Positions 1 to 7,700 of a DNA stretch of 8,794 nucleotides are shown here, in pieces (position 1 is the first letter of the stretch; every line of letters starts with the position of its first letter). The notes under the pieces are model-generated. The model made no database searches. It saw only the letters and a list, made by a program, of their open reading frames with translations, and was not told where the DNA came from. The translations under genes and the position numbers were made by a program. The stretch is from an uncultured Lachnospiraceae bacterium (GTDB lineage: Bacteria > Bacillota > Clostridia > Lachnospirales > Lachnospiraceae): the NCBI GenBank assembly GCA_905236615.1, contig CAJORC010000294.1, positions 1 to 8,794 on the forward strand, in the 5' to 3' direction.

Positions 1-1
1 T

Positions 2-787
2 ATAGGCTACAGCTTTACAGACTGGTCGGCATATTCTGTAGATCTTCATTTCGTCGGTTTCAAGAATTTTCTTGAGGTCTTCTCCGGAAAAAATGATTAT
101 CTGAGATATATCTCAAATACTCTTTGGTTCACTGTGGTAACGACCATATTTAAGACCGGTCTCGGACTTCTTTTTGCGGTGGCGCTCAGCCGAAACATCA
201 AATGGAAGAATTTTCACCGCGGTATCCTGTATCTTCCCTCGGTTCTTCCCATACTCGTGACCGGACTTGTTTTCACTTCAATATTAAATCCAAAGACAGG
301 CTTCCTGAATGAATTCTTCAGGACCATCGGTCTTGATTTTCTTGCAAAGAAATGGCTTGTCGATCCAAAGATTGCTTTCGGATCTGTAATGGCTGTGGAT
401 ATCTGGAGGGGCACAGGTTATATTATGACATTGCTCATCGCCGGTATCCTCGCGATCCCCGGCATCTACTATGAGGCAGCGGCTATTGACGGAGCCAATG
501 CCTGGCAGCGTTTCAAATATATCACGCTTCCCATGCTGAGACAGACACTTGCCGTGACCATAGTCCTTAATGTCATCTACGGTTTGAAGATCTTTGATAT
601 GGTATATGCCCTTACAAACGGAGGACCGGGCCACAGGACAGAAGTTCTCTATACTTCAGTATACAAGATGATGAGCAAGGGACTTTATGCCGAAGGAACT
701 ACAATAAGCTCCGTGCTGTTCATCTTCATGGTTATCATAGGCTTCTTTATGGTCAAGATCCTGACCAAGGATGAAGTAGTGGAATAA
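2..787 (+). CDS. Carbohydrate ABC transporter permease, MalF/UgpA-like (5' partial)
   Basis: Inner-membrane permease subunit of a CUT1-family sugar importer; with the next permease it forms the transmembrane channel. The frame is open from the window edge, so the gene starts upstream. The visible part is 261 residues, and MalF/UgpA relatives without an N-terminal extension run near 290-300, so roughly the first membrane helix is missing. An internal GTG at base 134 is not the true start: the frame before it reads as conserved permease sequence (SFTDWS, VGFKNF). The EAA loop that docks onto the ATPase is clear at visible residues 158-177 (EAAAIDGANAW, then ITLP). It is followed by the TNGGPG segment near residues 205-210, typical of MalF/UgpA permeases. 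Several hydrophobic helices are evident. The stop lies 13 bases before the second permease, so the two are co-transcribed. Substrate cannot be read from sequence; a non-sugar CUT1 substrate such as glycerol-phosphate is possible. Confidence 0.93.
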   Translation: MGYSFTDWSAYSVDLHFVGFKNFLEVFSGKNDYLRYISNTLWFTVVTTIFKTGLGLLFAVALSRNIKWKNFHRGILYLPSVLPILVTGLVFTSILNPKTGFLNEFFRTIGLDFLAKKWLVDPKIAFGSVMAVDIWRGTGYIMTLLIAGILAIPGIYYEAAAIDGANAWQRFKYITLPMLRQTLAVTIVLNVIYGLKIFDMVYALTNGGPGHRTEVLYTSVYKMMSKGLYAEGTTISSVLFIFMVIIGFFMVKILTKDEVVE

Positions 788-800
788 GGGGGGCAGAACG

Positions 801-1634
801 ATGGTATATACGACAAAGAATAAATTCATACAGATCTTTCTGAAGAATATACTTGCATGGATAGCTTCGCTGATAGTTATCATTCCAATGCTCCTCGTGA
901 TATTAAATGCTTTCAAGGCTGACGGAGAGACACTTAATATGAACCTTCAGCTTCCCAAGGTCTGGATCTTTTCTAATTTTTCTACAGTCATAGAAAAGGG
1001 AAAGCTGATCAGAAGCTTCTTTAACAGCTTCCTTTATGCCGGCGTGGGAACGCTTGTTACTATATTTTTCGGCGCCATGGCAGCCTATGTATTCTCAAGA
1101 AGACGCAGCAGGGGAATGAGCGCGCTGTATATGTATGTGGTTCTGGGAATGGTCATACCGATCAACTATGTGACTCTTACAAAGACGATGATCACTCTTC
1201 ATCTTACAAATACCAAGCCCGGAATCATACTGCTGTATATGGCTTTGCAGACACCGTTTACCATATTCCTGATCTATGGTTTTGTATCAAAGATACCGGT
1301 AGAGCTTGATGAGGCTGCTGTGATCGATGGATGTTCTCCTATGCAGCTTTATATAAAGATTATCCTACCGATGCTCAAAAGCGCGGTCATAACTGCAGGG
1401 GTGCTGTGTTTTCTGAATTGCTGGAACGAATTTATGATGCCGCTGTATTTCCTGCACAGCTCCGAAAAATGGCCGATGACTCTTGCGATCTATAATTTCT
1501 TCGGACAGTACGAGATGAAGTGGAATCTTATCTGCGCTGATGTGCTGCTTACCTGTGCGCCGGTGCTGCTGCTTTACCTTATATGCCAGAAGTACATTGT
1601 AGGCGGACAGACAGCAGGCGCTGTCAAGGGATGA
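801..1634 (+). CDS. Carbohydrate ABC transporter permease, MalG/UgpE-like
   Basis: Second channel-forming permease of the CUT1 importer, 277 residues, the normal length for MalG/UgpE proteins. An N-terminal helix spans about residues 15-37. Further hydrophobic segments lie near 75-98, 107-125, 140-162, 190-210 and 243-263, giving the usual six-helix layout. The EAA cytoplasmic loop at residues 171-190 (EAAVIDGCSP, then IILP) is the ATPase contact site. The CWNEF element after it and the C-terminal YIVGGQTAGAVKG are characteristic of this subfamily. The ATG at 801 is preceded by a G-rich ribosome binding site, AAGGGGGG at 786-793, seven bases upstream and overlapping the previous stop codon, which supports this start. 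It acts in the membrane with the upstream permease, the downstream binding protein and an ATPase not encoded in the window. Confidence 0.94.
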   Translation: MVYTTKNKFIQIFLKNILAWIASLIVIIPMLLVILNAFKADGETLNMNLQLPKVWIFSNFSTVIEKGKLIRSFFNSFLYAGVGTLVTIFFGAMAAYVFSRRRSRGMSALYMYVVLGMVIPINYVTLTKTMITLHLTNTKPGIILLYMALQTPFTIFLIYGFVSKIPVELDEAAVIDGCSPMQLYIKIILPMLKSAVITAGVLCFLNCWNEFMMPLYFLHSSEKWPMTLAIYNFFGQYEMKWNLICADVLLTCAPVLLLYLICQKYIVGGQTAGAVKG

Positions 1635-1641
1635 TGAAGTT

Positions 1642-1659
1642 TGAGACCAGAGGGTCTTT
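1642..1659 (+). other. Small intercistronic hairpin before the binding-protein gene
   Basis: AGACC (1644-1648) and GGTCT (1653-1657) pair around an AGAG tetraloop, extended by one G-U pair. The hairpin sits in the 70-base gap between the second permease and the binding-protein gene. It lacks a clean run of T residues, so it is a poor terminator. An inferred role is mRNA stabilisation or processing that lets the binding protein be made in excess over the permeases, as is common for importers. No strong promoter was seen in the gap. Confidence 0.35.
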
Positions 1660-1704
1660 AACGGGATAAAACATAGAAGCAATATATTCAAAAGGAGGAA
1701 GGTA

Positions 1705-3144
1705 ATGAAAAAGAGATTAGTATCATTATTGCTTTGCGGAGCTATGGTAGCCTCACTTACAGCCTGCGGAGGCGGCGGTGATATGTCACCGGCTGCAACC
1801 TCAGAGCCGGCAGCTGCAACAGAGGAAGCGCCTGCAGCAGACAGCAGCGCTGATGCCGCAGCAGACACGGCAAAAGACACGGCAGCAGATACGAGCGCTG
1901 ATGCTTCGGCAGATACCGCAGCAGCCGGAACAACTATCACTGTCATGGCCAGCCAGGACTGGGTGGAGGATTCCGAGCAGGAGCTGGGCAAGAAGTTTGA
2001 AGAGCAGACTGGCATCCACGTGGCCTATCAGATAGTTCCCGCCGATCAGTATCAGGATCTGCTCCTTACCCGCTTAAACAGCGGAGAGGGTCCGGATATC
2101 TGGGGTGCTCAGTCCGGTTTTGCATTAAAGACGACATATAATGTAGAACAGAACGCAGTTGATCTTTCAAATGAGCCCTGGATGTCAGCTTACAGCACAT
2201 TCTCAGCTGAGCAGACTGGCGTAGACGGTAAGAATTACGGCCTTACATACTATGACACCACGACTGATTACTATATGGTATACAACAAGAAGCTTTTTGA
2301 AGCAGCAGGAGCAAAGGTTCCCACGACTTTCGTAGAGCTTACGGAAACCTGTGACAAGCTTCTCGCATCAGGAGTTACACCTATCTATGAGCCTCTGGCA
2401 GACGGATGGCATCTTCTCATGCTCTGGGCAGGAAACGGCCAGTGCATAGATAAGATCGAGCCCGGCATAATAGATAAGCTGAACAAGAACGAAACCACCT
2501 TCGCAGAGGATGAGAACATGAAGAAGTGTGTAGATCAGCTTAATACTCTTGCACAGAACGGTTACTTCGGTGATAACTACATGAGTGATGAGTTTGCTGA
2601 TGCTGAAGGATATATGGCAAAGGGTGAGTTTGCAATGTGCAACCTTAAGCCAGGTTCCATCAATAAGATAGTGGAGAGCGACCTCAATACAGCAGGCTAT
2701 ACGGCTGATGACTTCGGTCTTTTCGTACTTCCTATCTGTGATAATCAGGTGCTCAATATCCATCCGACTGGTCCTTCACGCTTTATCTACAGCGGATCAC
2801 CTAATATTGATGCAGCAAAGCAGTATCTTGCATTCCTCCTTGAAAAGGACAATGTACAGTATCTCATCGATAATGCGGCAGACGTTGAGAACCTTCCTGT
2901 AGAAGTAGGTCAGACTCCTGAGTATTCAAAGACAACTCTTGACTTCCTTGACAGCTTTGACGAGGATCATAAGGGAATGGTGCTTCAGGATGTGATCCTT
3001 TACTTCAACGAGCAGTGGATGGATATCAATGCTGATCTTGCAGCAATGTTCATCGGCGATATGACCAGCGATGATGTCCTCAAGAATCTTGATGACCGCA
3101 GGGCACAGCTTGCACAGGCAGCAGGAGATACCAACTGGAAGTAA
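1705..3144 (+). CDS. Extracellular sugar-binding lipoprotein of the CUT1 ABC importer
   Basis: Solute receptor of the importer, 479 residues, anchored outside the membrane by lipid and delivering substrate to the two permeases. The N-terminus is a lipoprotein signal: KKR, a hydrophobic core, then the lipobox LTAC with the lipidated cysteine at residue 21. Residues about 24-75 form a low-complexity Ala/Asp/Ser/Thr/Glu tether. The mature type 1 (MalE-like) fold starts near TTITVMASQDW (76-86). Family traits are KKFEEQTGI (96-104), the GEGPDIW segment (127-133) and YYMVYNKKLFEAAG (189-202). The later NLKPGS and LAFLLEKDN segments are also typical. The ATG is set by an excellent ribosome binding site, AGGAGG at 1693-1698, six bases upstream. 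The gene is last in its operon and followed by a terminator. Permease-permease-binding protein is the reverse of the common order. Substrate is unknown; an oligosaccharide or monosaccharide is likely. Confidence 0.94.
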   Translation: MKKRLVSLLLCGAMVASLTACGGGGDMSPAATSEPAAATEEAPAADSSADAAADTAKDTAADTSADASADTAAAGTTITVMASQDWVEDSEQELGKKFEEQTGIHVAYQIVPADQYQDLLLTRLNSGEGPDIWGAQSGFALKTTYNVEQNAVDLSNEPWMSAYSTFSAEQTGVDGKNYGLTYYDTTTDYYMVYNKKLFEAAGAKVPTTFVELTETCDKLLASGVTPIYEPLADGWHLLMLWAGNGQCIDKIEPGIIDKLNKNETTFAEDENMKKCVDQLNTLAQNGYFGDNYMSDEFADAEGYMAKGEFAMCNLKPGSINKIVESDLNTAGYTADDFGLFVLPICDNQVLNIHPTGPSRFIYSGSPNIDAAKQYLAFLLEKDNVQYLIDNAADVENLPVEVGQTPEYSKTTLDFLDSFDEDHKGMVLQDVILYFNEQWMDINADLAAMFIGDMTSDDVLKNLDDRRAQLAQAAGDTNWK

Positions 3145-3175
3145 TCTGACAAAAGCTTTGGTACATATCAGACGG

Positions 3176-3222
3176 AGCCGTCACGTAATTTGTGGCGGCT
3201 TTTGTCTCAGCTTTTTATTTTT
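3176..3222 (+). terminator. Rho-independent terminator of the sugar importer operon
   Basis: AGCCGTCAC (3176-3184) pairs with GTGGCGGCT (3192-3200) around a seven-base loop, with a single G-U pair. TTTTGTCTCAG follows, then a T-rich run at 3212-3222. It begins 31 bases after the binding-protein stop codon and separates the importer from the c-di-GMP genes. The main T run is about 11 bases from the stem, so termination may be partial. An outer GACAAA/TTTGTC pairing at 3148-3153 and 3201-3206 can close around the hairpin. Confidence 0.75.
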
Positions 3223-3240
3223 CGGACATAGTATTATAAT
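3212..3240 (+). promoter_or_regulatory. Candidate sigma-A promoter for the c-di-GMP operon
   Basis: A perfect TATAAT lies at 3235-3240. The position 17 bases upstream (TTTTTA, 3212-3217) matches the -35 consensus at only three of six bases and lies inside the terminator T run. Transcription from it would begin near 3246-3248, only a few bases before the cyclase ATG at 3250. The -10 element is convincing and the -35 is weak. Confidence 0.45.
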
Positions 3241-3249
3241 GACTATGTA

Positions 3250-4728
3250 ATGAAAAATAAAAGGAAGAAAGAACAAAGAAAAGAATTGCTGAGCCTGCTG
3301 AGGTACCTGGTGCCTACGGGGGTGCTCCTTGTCTATATTATATGCCTTATTGTCTTTGCTTCTGACAGCGCTAAGAATAACGGAAGGGCTTATGCGGAGG
3401 AGAAGCTTATAAGTTATGACAAGTCTGTTTCCGATAAGCTTCTCTATGAACTTGATGCGATGAAAACTGCAGCGGAGGCAGATGCTCTGCGGATAGACGA
3501 TTCGTCTGATGGCGGGAAGAGCATGCCTTTTATAAGTGAGCTTATTAAAGGTGGAAGTGCCATAGAGGGATATATTGCCGGATCCGATGGGAATGCTGTT
3601 GATGCATCGGGAAATAAGGTTGATGTATCCGGTGAGGACTGGTATACAAAAGCAAAGGAGGGTACTTCCGGAGGGAAATCTACGATAACAGAAGCAGATC
3701 TAATGGATGATGAATATGTGATCACCATTGCCGCCCCATCTTCTGACGGAAATTCTCTTGCAGCAGTCCGGATCCCGGCTGATTTTTTCAAGACAGTACC
3801 TTCTCTTTCAGAGTTTGACGGGCGGACCCAGTATTTATTTACCGATGCTGACGGTGTGGTGATGTGTGCCGTCGGCGGCAAGGGCGTGCTGAAGGGGGAT
3901 AATATCTTTGACGGCAAGATTTTATTTGCCGGCTCTGAGCCTGTGGCCACGACTAAAAGAAATCTGCTGGGTGATCACAGCGGAATAGCTTACTGCAGCA
4001 TAAGCGGAGAAGAAAGAGCGCTGGTATACAGGCCTCTTAAGCTTAACGGCTGGAAGGTTATGGAGCTCGCGACCGGTAACTATATAGATACCGAGGTGAC
4101 CAATTATTTTGCACCTTCCAAAAAGGTCTATATTAAGATAATAATCGCACTGATAGTCTTTCTGGCGTATATACTTATTATGAATTTCATAATAAAGATG
4201 CTTTATGAGCAGGATCAGAAAAGGCTTAAGAGCAAGGCGGAAACAGACCTTCTTACCGGAGTGCTCAATAAGATATCTACCGAGCAGACCATCCAGGATT
4301 ATCTGGATATGGTGGGAGAGAAAGAGCCTGGGATGTTCCTGCTCTTTGATATAGATAATTTTAAGAAAATTAATGACACAAGAGGACATGCTTTCGGTGA
4401 CGAAGTACTGAAGGCGGTGGGTACGCAGCTTCCTACCATTTACCGTACCACGGATATCGTAGGCAGACTGGGAGGAGATGAATTCTGTGTATTTCTTAAG
4501 GATATACCGAATGAAAACGCCAGACTGCATATGGGTGAGATCACCTATAATTTCTTCCGTGATCTCAAGGTAGGAGAATATGCGAAGTATGATGTGACAG
4601 CAAGCATAGGTGCAGCAATGTTCCCGAAGGACGGAAAGAACTTTTCGGAACTATATAAGTCTGCCGACAAGGCCGTATATACGGCGAAGGAGCGCGGAAG
4701 GGACCGTTTGGTATTTTACGGGGAGTGA
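3250..4728 (+). CDS. Membrane-bound diguanylate cyclase with extracellular Cache-like sensor
   Basis: Makes cyclic-di-GMP from two GTP at the membrane. Protein of 492 residues. A basic N-terminus (MKNKRKKEQRK) precedes helix 1 (about 16-38). An extracytoplasmic sensor spans about 40-290, followed by helix 2 (about 292-317). The size of the sensor and its WYTKAKEG segment (131-138) suggest a dCache-type fold. A short linker leads to a GGDEF domain (about 330-492). The catalytic site looks complete: metal ligands D367 and D369 in FDIDNFKKIND, and GGDEF at 408-412. The RxxD inhibitory site RTTD (399-402) lies exactly five residues before GGDEF, so product inhibition is expected. No Shine-Dalgarno precedes the ATG, and the -10 element is only nine bases away, so the message may be near leaderless. 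An in-frame TTG at 3286 is a less likely start. The phosphodiesterase gene begins 20 bases after the stop. The sensed ligand is unknown. Confidence 0.93.
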   Translation: MKNKRKKEQRKELLSLLRYLVPTGVLLVYIICLIVFASDSAKNNGRAYAEEKLISYDKSVSDKLLYELDAMKTAAEADALRIDDSSDGGKSMPFISELIKGGSAIEGYIAGSDGNAVDASGNKVDVSGEDWYTKAKEGTSGGKSTITEADLMDDEYVITIAAPSSDGNSLAAVRIPADFFKTVPSLSEFDGRTQYLFTDADGVVMCAVGGKGVLKGDNIFDGKILFAGSEPVATTKRNLLGDHSGIAYCSISGEERALVYRPLKLNGWKVMELATGNYIDTEVTNYFAPSKKVYIKIIIALIVFLAYILIMNFIIKMLYEQDQKRLKSKAETDLLTGVLNKISTEQTIQDYLDMVGEKEPGMFLLFDIDNFKKINDTRGHAFGDEVLKAVGTQLPTIYRTTDIVGRLGGDEFCVFLKDIPNENARLHMGEITYNFFRDLKVGEYAKYDVTASIGAAMFPKDGKNFSELYKSADKAVYTAKERGRDRLVFYGE

Positions 4729-4738
4729 GCCAGACCCT

Positions 4739-4751
4739 GGGGGGAAATATG
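4739..4751 (+). promoter_or_regulatory. Ribosome binding site choosing the ATG start of the phosphodiesterase gene
   Basis: GGGGGGA at 4739-4745 lies just before ATG 4749. An upstream in-frame GTG at 4725 would overlap the cyclase stop as GTGA and add eight residues, but its nearest purine run (GGGGAG) abuts the codon. The ATG is therefore the better start, though coupled initiation at the GTG cannot be excluded. Confidence 0.6.
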
Positions 4752-7700
4752 CAAGAGGATCTGACACCTGAAAGCAGCATGTCTTTCATTGAGAAAATGG
4801 CGGGTGGCGCTTTTGTTTGCGAAGCCCATGACGATCATAAACTAATTTTTGTAAATGACAATCTGATCTCTCTATTTGAATGCGGGAGCCGGGAAGAATT
4901 TTTTGAATTTACCGGTGGAACTTTTGGCGGAATGACAAGAGAGACAAGTCTTTCGGTCATAAAGAAAGAAGTCAGGCTTCAGATAGATGAGCTGTGTCAA
5001 TGTGACGGATATGTATTCTATAATATCCGGACAAAAAAGGATCACATCCTTCGGGTAGTGAATCACTGGTCTTACAGGAAAGACCCCGTCGACGGGGACC
5101 TGGTCTATGGCATAATCTATGTCCATAAATTTGAAAATACCGGAACTGATTTTGATTCCATCACGGGACTATACGGCAAGAGGAAGTTTCGGATGCAGAT
5201 CGCTAATGAGGTTATAAAGCACGAAGGGGAAAGCTCAGAAGACTATGCCATTATTTATCTCAATCTCGTTAATTTCAAACTTCTGAACATAGATCAGGGA
5301 GTCGCAGAAGGAGATGCCTGTTTGAAGGTTATGGCCGATATCCTTACGGAAATATATGAGGATTCAGTGATATCAAGGCTTTCTGATGATCATTTTGCAG
5401 TGTTTACGAAATATGAAAAAGTTTTGGAGAGAACCGAGGAAGCGGAGAGGAGATTCTGCGAAAGCTATGGGAATCAGTTCAATGTGATCGGTAAATTCGG
5501 TATTTACAGATTTGCGCTTGACTCAGATTCGGGTATAGAATCAGCACTTTCGCGTGCAAAAGTAGCCTGCGACTATATCAAGTATGACACTAAGAACGAT
5601 ATTGTCGAGTTTTCTGATGAGCTTGCGGAGCATGTAAAGACTCAGGAATATGTTGTCGGCAAGATAGATGAGGCGATCGAGAAGGAATGGATCAAGGTGT
5701 ATTTTCAGCCTGTGATCCGATCGCTTACGGGGTATCTTTGCAGTATGGAGTCTCTGGTGAGATGGATCGATCCCGAGATAGGAACTCTCTCACCGGATCA
5801 GTTTATTACGACACTTGAGAATGAAAGATGCATCCATAAGCTGGATTCATATGTGGTGGATTATGTATGCCGCTGCATGCATGAAAGAGTCGAAGCCAGA
5901 CTTCCGGTAGTACCGGTTTCTGTAAATTTCTCGCGCATTGATTTCCAGATGTGTGACATGCTGGAGGTCGTCGAAAAAGCAGTAGAAAAATATGATATTC
6001 CCAGAGATTATCTTCATATCGAAATAACTGAAAGCATGATAGCTTCGGATGAAGAGCTTATGGAACGGGTCATTACCAGCTTCAGGAAGGCAGGTTATGA
6101 AGTATGGGTGGATGACTTCGGGAGCGGATATTCTTCTCTTACTCTTCTAAAGGATTATAATTTTGACACTCTGAAGATGGATATGCGTTTTCTTGCTGAT
6201 CCCTTCAGGGAGAAATCCAAGAGTATAATGCGTTCCACGGTTACTATGGCCAAGGATATCGGAATGAAAACTTTAGCCGAGGGAGTGGAGACAAAGGCTC
6301 AGTTTGACTTCCTGAGGGAAATCGGCTGCGATATGATACAGGGATTTTATTTCGGGAAACCGGAACCTGTTGAGAGCGTATTTAAGCATCTTGAAGAGAA
6401 GGGCATAGGTATAGAGGAAAGAAAGTGGCGGCATTTCTATGAGATAGCAGCCTCGAATGTAAGGATTACAGATGAGCCACTGGAGATAGTGGAGTTTGAC
6501 GGGGATAAGGCCAGAAATCTATTCATAAACCGGAGCTACTGGGAGCAGATCTTTACTGAGAAGATTGATTTTGACGAGATAGACGGGAGGCTTTACAGGT
6601 CTGATTCTCCCATGATGAAAAAATATCTGGAATTTGCTGATCAGGCAGAGAAATCCGGAATCCCGGAAACCTTTTACTATTCAGCTGGCGGCAATTTTAT
6701 GCGTCTGAACGCTGTTCTCCTTGCAAAAAAAGGTAAGAAGCGTCTCTTTAGATGTTCTATATTTAATGTCACGAATGACAGGAATGTATCAGACAGAGCC
6801 AGGCTGGAATCTAATCTCAGAGAATTGAACATCCTTTTTGAGAATGTGTTGCTGGTAAATCTTAAGGAAAATCACATAATACCGCTGCTTGGGAGATTTC
6901 ATTATGTAGGCTCCGGTGATGTAGAGATCAACAATCTGCAGGAAAGCATAAGATTTATAGAGGAAAAAATCATATTTCCCACTGAGCGTAAAAGATTCCA
7001 TGATTTCCTGAAGTCATCTACCCTTTATGAGAGAGTGGAAGGATCCGGGAAGGGATATATCGAGGATCTGTTCCGGTTCAGGCAAAGTGACGGTAACTAC
7101 ATCTGGAGAGAGGCCTATATAATACTTATTCCACAATCCGGAGGGAACGAATATCTTTTCTGCATGAAACCGCATAAAATCGGTCTTGAGTTGAGCGGCC
7201 GCGAAGGCACGGCCTTAGGCAAAAGCGATGCATCAAAGTATGCTGATATCTGGCACAGTCTCATATGGGGAAGTAAGATCAAATTTTTCTGGAAGGATAA
7301 GAGCGGGAGATATCTGGGCGCCAGCCAGTCTTTCCTTGATTACTTCGGGTTGGATTCTGCAGATCTCATTATCGGGAAGACTGACGAGGAAATGAGATGG
7401 ATCATTGACGAAGAGGTCTCCGAACAAAGGGAGCGGGAGGTTTTGGAAAAGGGAATAAGGATCGAGGATGATCCGGGAAAATGCATTGTTAAAGGAGCGA
7501 TCCATGATATTTTCTTAAATAAGATGCCGATGTATTACGGGAATGACATAGCCGGAGTGATAGGATATTTCGTTGATGGAGATGAGATGATCTCCAGACG
7601 GCAGGGGATCGAGAGAGCATCAAGGACCGACAGAGTGACAGGACTTATGAATTCGCATGCTTTTGTGGATGCTATGAGTGAGTTTGCGGAAATGTATAAT

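Noticed and set aside
134..136. GTG as the start of the first permease
   Set aside because: The same frame is open and permease-like back to the window edge, so the true start is upstream.
1365..2019. Reverse-strand open frames across the second permease and the Ala-rich tether
   Set aside because: They are shadows of strongly supported forward genes. Their Ser/Ala/Val or Cys-rich make-up is simply the complement of the repetitive tether.
1778..2035. Forward +1 frame of Gln/Arg-rich sequence inside the binding-protein gene
   Set aside because: It is an out-of-frame reading of GCAGCA-type codons, and the lipoprotein frame is clearly the coding one.
3145..3249. c-di-GMP riboswitch upstream of the cyclase
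   Set aside because: The gap is only 105 bases and is filled by a terminator and a -10 element. No GEMM-type conserved core was seen.
3444..4530. Reverse-strand open frames across the cyclase gene
   Set aside because: No recognisable motif and no ribosome binding site noticed; the opposite strand carries a complete cyclase with all motifs.
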